Below the pieces are notes generated by a model, which was given only the letters and a program-made list of their open reading frames with translations, was not told the DNA's origin and ran no database searches. A stretch of DNA of 64,000 nucleotides, taken from assembly GCF_016807185.1 (NCBI RefSeq), contig NZ_JAEVYN010000002.1:2641367-2705366 (forward strand), written 5' to 3'. The translations under genes and the position numbers were made by a program. Of the stretch, positions 53,597 through 62,472 are shown one piece after another. Source of the stretch: Leptolyngbya sp. Cla-17 (lineage in GTDB: Bacteria > Cyanobacteriota > Cyanobacteriia > Leptolyngbyales > Leptolyngbyaceae). Each line of letters begins with the position of its first letter. Positions within the stretch are counted from its first letter, which is position 1.

Positions 53597-53942
53597 TACA
53601 CTCTTTTTGGCGGTGTTTTTCCGCTCAGTCAACGCCTGAAATTCCTGGTCATTCAACAGACGAATTGGAATGAACCCTATTTGTCAGGGTGAGCCGAGGG
53701 AAATTGACTCAAAGTGCAAAATCGCGTTGAAGAATTAGTGCACAAGAAGTCGGAAATTTACAGCTCAAGCACCGGAGTGTGATCCCAATCGGAGTTCGCC
53801 AACGGTATCCGGTGGTTTGATTGACTATTGGGGGTTGAAGCTAAGTTTCTGTATTTACAGTTCTACCAACCCTTTCAAATCTGACTAGATATCAGCGCCA
53901 ACAGACAAACTGCTAATTGTCGCCATAACGTGTAGCCGAAGC
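53597..53942. other. Region without an intact gene
   Basis: Holds the minus-strand continuation of the resolvase-linked frame (GFIPIRLLNDQEFQAL, no start codon) and otherwise nothing recognisable, up to attC 19. Confidence 0.45.
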
Positions 53943-54026
53943 CGCATAACGACTTTAGTCAGCGGTTGCCAGAGACTTTGCCATATAAGGAGCTTTTGGA
54001 AATCCACTGCACCAAGGTGTTAGCTG
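53943..54026 (-). other. attC recombination site 19
   Basis: GCATAACG at 53944, GTTAGCT at 54019; arms TAGTCAGCGGTTGCC and GGAAATCCACTGCACC partly pair. Follows the LRV gene stop by 26 bp. Confidence 0.78.
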
Positions 54027-54051
54027 TCTATCAGTCGTAATTCCCTAGAGA

Positions 54052-55260
54052 TTAACCCTTTCGCCAAACCTCGGATAGTTGAGCTACTCTCGCCCAAAAT
54101 GACTCTAAGCTGGTGGAACCATCTTTACGCATCTCGTTGAGTTTCTCGTTGAATAGTTGAGTTACTTTTCCATAAAACAGGTCTAATGTCTCTTGAGATA
54201 GTTTCTTCCGAATAGATTCAGATATACGTGGGTTTTCTGAGATTGCCTTACCTAAGGCTAAACCAAACTCTCTTTGAATAAAGTCTTCTGACGCTACGGA
54301 GTCGATTAATATTGATGGCACTTTCTCGGCTAACAATGTCAGTATTTGTGCGGAAGCATTAGGATTCGTAGCTAGCTGAATTAACCCGTGATAGGACAGA
54401 GTATGAGGAGGAAGTATAGGATCGTAGGGTTGTTCTCGAACTAGAAACTCAAGAATTTCTGTAGGAGTATTAGGGTGCCCAGCAACAAGATTAATTACCC
54501 TATCCTTTCTTTCAGCAAGTACTGTTAATATTTCTGCCGGAGCATTCGGATTTTGTGCTACTGCAGAAACTACATCCAATTCTTTATCCTTAACTAATCT
54601 CTCTAGGACTTCAATAGAAGCATTAGGATTCTCTGCTATTGCTAACCGAATATCTTTTAACGGATGGGTAACTAGTGATTTTAATCCAACTTTAGGAACA
54701 TTTAGGTTGGCAGCAACTGCTTTACAAACAAACCAGACTGGATCGATAGCTAACTTTTCAAGAATTGAAGCTGGAGTTTTAGGATTCATGGCAACTGCTT
54801 CACGAACTACAGCATGAGAATTTTCGGCAAAAATTAACAACACATCAGCAGTAGCTTCTTGATCCCTAGCATATTGAATCTCTTGCTTAAAAATGCACTT
54901 ACAAGCTTCTTTAGCTCGAAGATTCTGAACATCAGTGTCTTCTGATAACTTTTCAAGAATAGGCAAAGTTGCATTAGGATGGGCAGCAACTCTCAGACGA
55001 ATTGCACAGTCTTTATCCCCGGCAAGTTTTTCCAATATGGCTACTGTTGCATTAGGGTTGTTTACAATTTGAGTACGGACAACCAAGTGATTGTCTTTAG
55101 CGAATTTTTCTAGAGCTTCCGCTGGAGTTTTAGGATTTCTTGCTATTTCTTTACGTATTTGCCAATTTTCGTCCTCAGTCAGCTTTATAAGGATTTCTAG
55201 TGAAGTATTATGATCCTTAGCAGCTTTTAACTTCTGATTAAAACTGTTGAATTCTAACAT
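54052..55260 (-). CDS. Leucine-rich-repeat-variant (LRV/HEAT-like) repeat protein
   Basis: 402 aa built from about ten repeats of 22-26 residues with the pattern NPNAxxxxLExLxxDxxxxVRxxVA: e.g. IARNPKTPAEALEKFAKDNH, VAAHPNATLPILEKLSEDTD, VAMNPKTPASILEKLAIDPV and IAENPNASIEVLERLVKDKE. A solenoid for protein binding. No enzymatic domain or signal peptide. A single-gene cassette. Confidence 0.85.
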   Translation of the reverse strand: MLEFNSFNQKLKAAKDHNTSLEILIKLTEDENWQIRKEIARNPKTPAEALEKFAKDNHLVVRTQIVNNPNATVAILEKLAGDKDCAIRLRVAAHPNATLPILEKLSEDTDVQNLRAKEACKCIFKQEIQYARDQEATADVLLIFAENSHAVVREAVAMNPKTPASILEKLAIDPVWFVCKAVAANLNVPKVGLKSLVTHPLKDIRLAIAENPNASIEVLERLVKDKELDVVSAVAQNPNAPAEILTVLAERKDRVINLVAGHPNTPTEILEFLVREQPYDPILPPHTLSYHGLIQLATNPNASAQILTLLAEKVPSILIDSVASEDFIQREFGLALGKAISENPRISESIRKKLSQETLDLFYGKVTQLFNEKLNEMRKDGSTSLESFWARVAQLSEVWRKG

Positions 55261-55371
55261 TCATTAGTCTCCAATTGTAGACTTCCACCCCTTAGAGAGT
55301 TCGGCTGTGTGCTAGATACATATAGATATATAGAAGAGGGTTTAATCACGCTGCTTTTGGCAGAAATCTTT

Positions 55372-55448
55372 AGCCCATCAACCGCCGCAGGTGCCCCTTG
55401 CATCACAACCGATTAACTCTCGACGGTCAGGTGCATGGGCGTTATTTA
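55372..55448 (-). other. attC recombination site 20
   Basis: CATCAAC box at 55376, GTTATTT at 55441; arms GCCCATCAACCGCCGC/CGACGGTCAGGTGCATGGGC pair well. Related in sequence to attC 5 (GATTAACTCTCGACGGTC shared). Confidence 0.75.
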
Positions 55449-55498
55449 GATCGCTCTGACCATTGCATGAATGAATATCTCTGAATATCCCGGCAGAC

Positions 55499-56086
55499 TT
55501 AAGTTTGTTGACTTACATTACGAAGACAATACTCCATTCTGCTAAAAAGAACATTCCAATTAATAAGTTGGCATCCCCACGCTCTATAAATAAGAACTCT
55601 TTGGGGGTAGTAACCAGAAGGAATAAAGGTACAATTCTGAGAATTAAGCTTTTCACCTTGAGGTTCTCTATTAGAACCAAAGTATAGCGGTACGCCCTTT
55701 TCCTCAGTAGCCCATCCAACCTCTACTGCAAATCTGTCTCTGAAGTTTTCATACTGTTTGTGAGCAGGTTCATCATTGTCGGTTGCATAAGATTTGACAA
55801 TACTTTCCCAAATTCTACTTTGGACAGAGAAGCCAAAGCGTAAGCCATTAGCTCGCAACCAGAGGTTATTGATGATACATAGGTCTTCGCAGGGAACCAT
55901 CTCAATACTGTCGCTACTTAAATGACCTTCAGGTTGTCCTGCTGCTCGCGCCATCACTCTAAGAGTTTGGCGGTCAGCCTCTTCCCAATTTTGCTCTACA
56001 AGTAGATTGTGTAGTTGGCTGTAATTATTACCGATAGTAGATAGAAGAGGGGTATTCCCGAAATTTGGTAAGTTGGTCATAAACAT
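55499..56086 (-). CDS. GUN4-domain protein
   Basis: 195 aa. GUN4 pattern: YSQLHNLLVEQNWEEADRQT, then LRVMARAAGQPEG, MVPCEDLCIINNLWLRANGL and RFGFSVQSRIWESIV. GUN4 binds porphyrins and stimulates magnesium chelatase; proteins with a lone or fused GUN4 domain are abundant in cyanobacteria. The C-terminal porphyrin-loop region seems to be diverged (VPLYFGSNREPQGEKLNSQN). Start could be MFM or MTN. Located in the cassette array next to attC 20. Confidence 0.85.
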   Translation of the reverse strand: MFMTNLPNFGNTPLLSTIGNNYSQLHNLLVEQNWEEADRQTLRVMARAAGQPEGHLSSDSIEMVPCEDLCIINNLWLRANGLRFGFSVQSRIWESIVKSYATDNDEPAHKQYENFRDRFAVEVGWATEEKGVPLYFGSNREPQGEKLNSQNCTFIPSGYYPQRVLIYRAWGCQLINWNVLFSRMEYCLRNVSQQT

Positions 56087-56414
56087 ACCCTTGTAGCTTA
56101 GTAGGGTTGGATTTTAATTATGTTCACTTGGCTGATTTAATTCCTTAACTCATCACGATATAACTCTACTAAAACAAGACCTTCAGTACTAGCAATCATA
56201 TCCCTATGAAAAGCCTCTAATCATACCCTAACCATGAACTCATGCTTCTTTGACATCCCAACTTAACTGCTGCCTCAATAGAAAAAGTTGCAGTCTAACG
56301 GTCGTATTCAGCGGCTGCAAATTCAACTCAGACATCAACATCGCTGTTGGGGCTGAATCATCTTGCAAAGCGGAGCCAAAGAAGTCGGTTTTTGCTGACG
56401 CTGTTGTTTCGTCA
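56087..56414. other. Array right edge with a half attC
   Basis: GTCTAACGG at 56293 followed by GTCGTATTCAGCGGCTGC resembles the left half of an attC (compare CGTATTCAGCGGA in attC 16), but no matching right half is found before the IS630 at 56415. No gene supported. Confidence 0.5.
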
Positions 56415-57567
56415 TACCAATTTAAATGGTTTCAATGACAGATAGTGCATTGAGGATAAAGGGGTAGCCCGTGAGAGAAGCAATCACTTGAGGGGTTAAC
56501 TGGGATAAGAGTTGATCTACTCTGGATTGCAGTTGGTCAAGCGTTTTGAACGAAACCCACTTGAGATCCGCCTTGAGATATTCCCATAGCCTCTCAATTG
56601 GATTTAACTCCGGACAGTAAGGCGGTTGGAACACCAGGATAATGTTCTGTGGCACAATCAACGCTTTGCCTTTGTGGAACCGTCCGTTATCCACTTGCAG
56701 GATATTGAGACTATCGGGGTAAGCCTTGGAGAACTCATCCAAGAAGCATTGGTAGCACTCGGTATCGACATGGGAGAACTGCCAGAAAAAGGATTCTCCG
56801 GTGGCAGGTTCCACAGCGCCATAGAGCCAGAATGCTTTGAACACCCGTTGCCATGAGCCAATGGGTTTCACTCCAAAGGCTGTAATCAAACGCCCGATAA
56901 TGGTATGCAGCCCAAAGCGGCTCTCATCCCCAGCAAAATAGCGAATAGGTCGTTTATCCTGGCGCACTTGCCGAGCGTATTGGCTCAACAAATCGAGGTC
57001 GTCTGCAAGGTTTGCTTAAATGCCTCTCGTTGTGCTCGGTTCTGCTTGAGGTTGTTGGGGACGAGCCACTTTTAGCTTGGCTTTGAGCCGATAACGGGTC
57101 ATCTGGTAGACCGCATGATACTGGGCTTCTATTCCTAAACTCTCCAAGAGCCACTGCTGCACCTCCCCATAGCTGTCAAACCCATTGTCCGGTTCCTGCA
57201 ATCGCTTTGCTAAGGCAACTTCTGCCCACATTGGAATCATCCGGTTGCCTCCTCCTGGCGTTGGCTTGACCACCAGCAATGCCTCTAATCCTTGTGCTCG
57301 ATACAGCGCTAACCACTTTTGCACCGTGCCTCGATGCCTGCCAATTGCAACCGCGATCTGGCTGATGCTCGGTGCTTGCGCTCGTTTGAGCCAGTACAAC
57401 ACTTGCAATCGTTCTTTAACTATCGGCTGTTCAACCGTTCGCAAGCGGGTGCCTAACTCCTCGAGACTTTCTTTAATTACGATTGCGCTGACACCAGCCA
57501 TGATTAGACTCTCACCTCTACATTCCTCAGTTTATCTGATCTGTAACTACTCCAATTTAATTTGGTA
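56415..57567 (-). mobile_element. IS630-family element (type B), third copy
   Basis: 1153 bp. TACCAATTTAAATGG at 56415 and, on the minus strand from 57567, TACCAAATTAAATTGG. TCA lies immediately outside both ends (56412-56414, 57568-57570). Separates the cassette array from psbA. Confidence 0.92.
56422..57501 (-). CDS. IS630-family transposase, two overlapping frames
   Basis: OrfA (57016-57501) MAGVSAIVIKESLEELGTRL with helix-turn-helix ISQIAVAIGRHRGTVQKW. OrfB (56422 to about 56991) RYFAGDESRFGLHTIIGRL, LQVDNGRFHKGKAL and PPYCPELNPIERLWEYL. OrfA of this copy ends differently from the intron II copy (QPQAEPSTTRGI), so a small indel shifts where it overlaps OrfB. Activity uncertain. Confidence 0.88.
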
Positions 57568-57623
57568 TCAGTTTAAGCGCTACGACTTACCTCAGCCTGC
57601 CAGTTCCTCAGCCACATACTAAA

Positions 57624-57651
57624 AAGGTGCCCCTCAGTTGAGGGGCACCTT
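57624..57651 (-). terminator. psbA rho-independent terminator
   Basis: AAGGTGCCCCTC and GAGGGGCACCTT form a perfect 12-bp stem with an AGTT loop. Read in the psbA direction it is followed by a run of T (TTTTT). 22 bp after the psbA stop. Confidence 0.93.
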
Positions 57652-57673
57652 GTCGATTCTATTAACCTGTAAC

Positions 57674-58756
57674 TTAACCGTTGATGGCAGGAGCAGTCAG
57701 AGCAACCGGAGTCGCTTCGCCCGCAGCCAAGTCTAGTGGGAAGTTGTGAGCATTGCGCTCATGCATCACTTCCATTCCCAAGTTGGCGCGGTTCAATACA
57801 TCCGCCCAAGTGCTCACCACTCGACCTTGCGAGTCGATGATGGATTGGTTGAAGTTGAATCCGTTCAGGTTAAACGCCATGGTGCTGATGCCCATGGAGG
57901 TCAACCAGATGCCAATCACAGGCCATGCACCCAAGAAGAAGTGCAAAGAACGTGAGTTGTTGAAGCTGGCGTACTGGAAGATCAACCGTCCGAAGTAGCC
58001 GTGGGCTGCAACGATGTTGTAGGTCTCTTCTTCTTGACCGAACTTGTAGCCGTAGTTTTGAGACTCAGTTTCGGTGGTTTCACGAACTAAGGAAGAGGTG
58101 ACCAACGAACCGTGCATTGCACTGAACAAGCTACCACCGAATACACCTGCTACGCCCAACATGTGGAAGGGGTGCATCAAAATGTTGTGCTCTGCTTGGA
58201 AGACAAACATGAAGTTGAAGGTGCCAGAGATGCCCAGAGGCATGCCATCAGAGAAGCTGCCTTGTCCGATGGGGTAGATCAAGAAGACTGCGGTCGCTGC
58301 AGCAACAGGTGCGGAGTATGCAACACAGATCCAAGGGCGCATTCCAAGACGGTAGGAGAGTTCCCATTCGCGTCCCATGTAGCAGAAGATGCCGATCAAG
58401 AAGTGCAATACAACTAGTTGGTAAGGTCCACCGTTGTAGAGCCATTCATCCAAGGATGCGGCTTCCCAGATGGGGTAGAAGTGCAAGCCAATCGCGTTGC
58501 TGGAAGGAACAACTGCGCCGGAGATGATGTTGTTTCCAAACATCAAGCTACCTGCAACAGGCTCACGGATGCCATCGATGTCAACGGGAGGAGCAGCGAT
58601 GAAGGCGATGATGAAGCAGAGGGTGGCAGAGAGCAGGGTAGGAATCATCAGGACTCCAAACCAGCCTACATACAGGCGGTTATTGGTGCTGGTGACCCAT
58701 TCGCAGAAGTTCTGCCATACAGACTGGCGCTCGACGCGCTGTAGTGTCGTGGTCAT
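57674..58756 (-). CDS. psbA: Photosystem II D1 protein
   Basis: 360 aa, full length. Five membrane helices. Redox Tyr161 region and Mn-cluster ligands are present: GSFSDGMPLG (Asp170), FVFQAEHNILMHPFHM (Glu189, His190, His198), MHERNAHNFPLDLA (His332, Glu333, His337, Asp342, Ala344). The C-terminal extension after Ala344 would be removed by CtpA. Position 130 is Glu (GREWELS), the form found in high-light D1 isoforms, rather than Gln of the low-light form. Strong promoter and terminator flank it; a monocistronic gene. Confidence 0.98.
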   Translation of the reverse strand: MTTTLQRVERQSVWQNFCEWVTSTNNRLYVGWFGVLMIPTLLSATLCFIIAFIAAPPVDIDGIREPVAGSLMFGNNIISGAVVPSSNAIGLHFYPIWEAASLDEWLYNGGPYQLVVLHFLIGIFCYMGREWELSYRLGMRPWICVAYSAPVAAATAVFLIYPIGQGSFSDGMPLGISGTFNFMFVFQAEHNILMHPFHMLGVAGVFGGSLFSAMHGSLVTSSLVRETTETESQNYGYKFGQEEETYNIVAAHGYFGRLIFQYASFNNSRSLHFFLGAWPVIGIWLTSMGISTMAFNLNGFNFNQSIIDSQGRVVSTWADVLNRANLGMEVMHERNAHNFPLDLAAGEATPVALTAPAING

Positions 58757-58815
58757 GGTTTGAATAATTGCAGTGTAGGTTTGAATAAATGGGCTAATTT
58801 CTTAGCCATGGGAAC

Positions 58816-58844
58816 AATATAGCGAGTTAGTTAAGCATTGTAAA
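58816..58844 (-). promoter_or_regulatory. psbA sigma70-type promoter
   Basis: Minus strand TTTACA (58839-58844), 17-bp spacer, TATATT (58816-58821). It predicts a leader of about 50 nt before the psbA ATG at 58756. Spacing and boxes match cyanobacterial psbA promoters. Confidence 0.85.
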
Positions 58845-59475
58845 GAAAATGAGTGACGGTTTCTCTTGGTAACTCACATAACTTAGTCTGTATAAAACTC
58901 TGTCAGTAGGACAAATGTACGGTGAATTTATGTGGGTCGTCGGGCCAAATTAATGTCATCGATCGTACATAGCCTCTTTTGATGCGGTTTCAATGGCTGA
59001 AAGCCCCATTCTCTCGTAGTACTTCTGCCACTCCCACAGAAGTGCTGCTGCTGAGCCTCGCTTCAATAGATTCTCTAAAACTCAATCCAAATAAGGCTTT
59101 CCAGCCCATCTTGCACTTTTTTAGTCGTGTATCGGCTCAACCCCTTGTACGATTCCAGAGCCGCTCAAGAGGTTATTAGAGTGCTACCATCCGCAGACGG
59201 AAGCGTTATTTCCAGATTGGATAGAGGGTGGGGCGATCTCCCATTTGCAAATTATTGCGATCTTGCAGGAAGCTTGTCTACGAGCCGATTTACCCTATCC
59301 TGGAGTTCATTACTCCAGACGCTGGTTGTATCAGAATCTATTACAGAACACTCAGGCTGGGAAGCCTGGGCAATAAATTCGCGTACCGATTACTCGTTTG
59401 GGTTGATGGAGCTTTTAGACAGTAGGAGATCGAGCAGTTGGCGACAACAGGAATCTATTAGCCTGTTGTAAGCCT
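58845..59475. other. Divergent region between psbA and the GAF kinase
   Basis: Contains several short open frames. One reads ALFPDWIEGGAISHLQIIAI then LQEACLRADLPYPGVHYSRR (about 59205-59370), protein-like but without a start or known family. It may be a decayed gene. The kinase promoter should lie here too. Confidence 0.45.
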
Positions 59476-62472
59476 TTGCTGGCTCATTATGTTGTTTTGA
59501 TGTGGTGTGATGGTGGCTTGTTTGCAGAGAGGGTCTTCTGGTCAAGATTAATACAGTCGCTGTGTCAAAAAGACGACTCCGTCTTTGGGAGTATTAGGGT
59601 GTCTAGAGATTCGTTAACCGCTTTGCTTGCTTTGGAGGTCATTCTCGAGAAAAGCGCAGACATTACTGCCCAGATCCAACACGGTCTAGCACTAGAAAGC
59701 CTTTTGCAGTGGGTGATCACCGATGCCCGAGCCCTGCTGCAATGTGATCGTGTGCTCATCTATCGCTTCCTAGAGGATCAGGATGCTGTTGTCGCTTTTG
59801 AGTCTGTTGGTGCCGATGGCACACCGCTGCTGGGACAACGGCTCTATGACCCGTGCTTGGGTGCCACTTGGGTCGAACGCTATCAACAAGGACACACCAC
59901 TACCATTGCCGACGTGCACAACGGCAGGATTGACCCTTGCTACGTCCAACTTTTGGCACGCTTACAGGTACAAGCCAATCTGGTGGTACCAATTTTCAGC
60001 CAGAGTACCCTCTGGGGCTTGTTAATTGCCCACCACTGTCGCAGCCCGCATGAGTGGCAACCCCTGGAGGTGCAGTTCTTGCAGCACATCGCTCTGCCAC
60101 TAGGGGTCGCTGTCCAGCAGGCTACACTGCGCCAACGCCAGCAACACTTAGAAAGTCAGATAGAGCAGCAGACAGCAGACAGTGCCACCGACTGCAGCTC
60201 ACACCAACAGTGCCTAGTGAGTGTGAGCTGCGATCGCCCAGGCACCACCTTACGCTCAAGTGAAGCGCAGTACTATAACCTGGTCAACCACTTAAATACC
60301 GGTTTGGTAGTACATGCTCCAGATACCCAGATCTTGCAGTGTAATGACACTGCCTGTGCTTTATTAGGGCTGTCAAGGGAGCAAATGCTGGGTAAAGTCG
60401 CGATTGATCCGGGCTGGCAGTTTCTGCGTGAAGATGCCAGCGTGATGCCCGTGGAGGAGTATCCGGTCAACCGCGTGCTAGCGATGCATGCACCCCTCAA
60501 AAATTATGTGGTCGGGATCAGGCGGGGCGATCAGTCACAAAAGTGGGGCTTAGTCACGGCCTTTCCAGAGTTTGCCGCTGACGGGTCCCTGCTGCAGGTG
60601 GTGGTGACCTTCATTGACATTAGCCGTTTGAAGCAGGCAGAACTGGACCTGCAATGGCAGTCTGAGCAACGACGGTTGCTGCTGACGGTTACCCAACAGA
60701 TGCGTCAAACGCTCGACTTAGACCACATCCTCCAGACCGCTGTGTCCGAGGTGCGGCAGTTCTTGCAGACCGATCGGGTGATCATCTATCAGTTTGAACC
60801 CAACTGGAGTGGCAGCATCATTGCGGAAGCCGTGGCGGTGGGATGGACATCAATCCTGGGCAAGCAAATCACCGATACCTATTTTTTGGAAACGGAGGGA
60901 AAACCCTATATCCAAGGCAGAGTGAAGGCATCCAATGATATTTACACCGATGAGCTTGATCCTTGCCATGTGGCACTGTTAGAACAAATGCAGGTGCGGG
61001 CCAATCTGGTTGTGCCGATCTTGCAAGACAACCACCTGTGGGGGTTGCTAGTCGCTCAGCAGTGCAACGCACCGCGCCTATGGGCAACTTTAGAAATTGA
61101 ACTACTGCAACACCTAGCGACCCAGCTTGCGATCGCCATTCAGCAAGCAGAATTGTATCGGCAGGTGCAAACCTGCAACACTAGACTGGAATTGCAGGTT
61201 CAGGAGCGTACAGCCCAACTCCAAAAAGCCTTAGAGTTTGAAGCCCTCCTCAAACGGATTACCGATCGTGTGCGCGATAGCCTGGATGAAAGGCACATTT
61301 TGCAAACGTCCGTTGAGGCACTCGCCCAGGGATTATCGATCGGTGCCTGCGATGCGGGTATTTACAACGCGGAACAAACCACGTCTACAATCGCCTACGA
61401 AGTGACCAACACCCTCGCGTCCGCTCAAGGCTGCACCTTTGAGCTGGCGACAGCTACCCATCCCGAGGTGTATCCCTACTTGCTCAGTGGGCGAAGCTGC
61501 CAGTTCAGCGATGTTACGCCTCACCCGCTGCGTGCTGATCAACAGCGACAGACCACCCTGGCAGTGCCTCTTATAGATGACCAGGGTGTCTTGGGGGATC
61601 TGTGGCTATTCAAACCATCCGGTGAGGTGTTTGATGACCAGGATGTCCGCCTGGTGCAGCAGGTGGCCAACCAATGTGCGATCGCGCTGCGACAATCGCG
61701 TCTCTATCAAGCAGCCCAGGCGCAGGTGCAAGCGTTGGAGCGGCTTAACCAACTGAAAGATGACTTCCTCAGCACCGTCTCCCACGAACTCCGCACGCCC
61801 ATGTCTAACATTAAAATGGCGACCCAAATGCTAGAAATTAGTTTGGAGCCGTTGGGCGTTTTAGACGATGCCGCCAACGCGATTAATCACTACTTCAAAA
61901 TCCTGCGCGAGGAGGGGAAACGTGAGCTGACGTTAATCAACGATCTGCTAGATCTGGCGCGACTGGATGCTGACACAGAACCACTCACTCTCACCACCAT
62001 TAACCTCCAGATCTATCTGCCGCACCTGGCAGACTCTTTTAGCGAACGAACCCAGCAACAGCAGCAGCACTTAACCCTCCATCTTCCTACCAATTTTCCC
62101 CCCTTCACCACCGATTTACCTTACCTGGAACGGATTCTGACGGAACTCCTGCACAACGCCTGCAAATACACGCCGACCGGAGGCACCATTACGGTGTCAG
62201 CTCGAGCTACGCCAGCAGCCTTAGAACTGCGCGTCAGCAATACGGGTGTCGAGATTCCAGCGACCGAATACGAGCGCATCTTCGACAAGTTCTACCGCAT
62301 CCCCAACCACGACCCCTGGAAACATGGTGGCACCGGACTGGGGTTAGCCCTGGTGAAACAGCTCACCGCACGTTTGGGTGGTCAAATCCACGTTGAGAGT
62401 GGCGGTGGACAAACCACCTTTGTGCTGACGTTCGGACCTAGTAGCGTCGCCGCCGATGAGATCCATCCATAA
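59476..62472 (+). CDS. Multi-GAF/PAS histidine kinase, candidate cyanobacteriochrome
   Basis: 998 aa, no membrane segments. GAF1 (about 70-215): DPCL at 125-128 and PCY at 154-156, cysteines 28 residues apart, as in DXCF-type cyanobacteriochromes. PAS (about 265-395): FIDISRLKQAE end. GAF2 (about 400-565): PCHVALLEQMQVRANLVVPI, a canonical chromophore Cys497 followed by His, but Tyr469 where the second Cys would be. GAF3 (about 590-735) lacks these cysteines. HisKA: VSHELRTPMSNIK with His770. ATPase: LLHNACKYTPTGG, VSNTGVEIP, GGTGLGLALVKQL. The first 30-60 residues are unlike other kinases, so a later start is possible. Bilin binding is inferred only. Divergent from psbA. Confidence 0.9.
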   Translation: MLAHYVVLMWCDGGLFAERVFWSRLIQSLCQKDDSVFGSIRVSRDSLTALLALEVILEKSADITAQIQHGLALESLLQWVITDARALLQCDRVLIYRFLEDQDAVVAFESVGADGTPLLGQRLYDPCLGATWVERYQQGHTTTIADVHNGRIDPCYVQLLARLQVQANLVVPIFSQSTLWGLLIAHHCRSPHEWQPLEVQFLQHIALPLGVAVQQATLRQRQQHLESQIEQQTADSATDCSSHQQCLVSVSCDRPGTTLRSSEAQYYNLVNHLNTGLVVHAPDTQILQCNDTACALLGLSREQMLGKVAIDPGWQFLREDASVMPVEEYPVNRVLAMHAPLKNYVVGIRRGDQSQKWGLVTAFPEFAADGSLLQVVVTFIDISRLKQAELDLQWQSEQRRLLLTVTQQMRQTLDLDHILQTAVSEVRQFLQTDRVIIYQFEPNWSGSIIAEAVAVGWTSILGKQITDTYFLETEGKPYIQGRVKASNDIYTDELDPCHVALLEQMQVRANLVVPILQDNHLWGLLVAQQCNAPRLWATLEIELLQHLATQLAIAIQQAELYRQVQTCNTRLELQVQERTAQLQKALEFEALLKRITDRVRDSLDERHILQTSVEALAQGLSIGACDAGIYNAEQTTSTIAYEVTNTLASAQGCTFELATATHPEVYPYLLSGRSCQFSDVTPHPLRADQQRQTTLAVPLIDDQGVLGDLWLFKPSGEVFDDQDVRLVQQVANQCAIALRQSRLYQAAQAQVQALERLNQLKDDFLSTVSHELRTPMSNIKMATQMLEISLEPLGVLDDAANAINHYFKILREEGKRELTLINDLLDLARLDADTEPLTLTTINLQIYLPHLADSFSERTQQQQQHLTLHLPTNFPPFTTDLPYLERILTELLHNACKYTPTGGTITVSARATPAALELRVSNTGVEIPATEYERIFDKFYRIPNHDPWKHGGTGLGLALVKQLTARLGGQIHVESGGGQTTFVLTFGPSSVAADEIHP

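Noticed and set aside
24600..56400. Integron integrase gene
   Set aside because: Searched the translated frames for a tyrosine recombinase with an IntI-type C-terminal RHRY pattern; none seen in the window.
57746..58763. Several plus-strand frames opposite psbA
   Set aside because: Antisense shadows of a conserved GC-balanced gene.
59127..59471. 114-codon frame upstream of the GAF kinase
   Set aside because: Ser/Arg-rich with no motif; a different frame in the same DNA looks more protein-like, so this one is probably a shadow.
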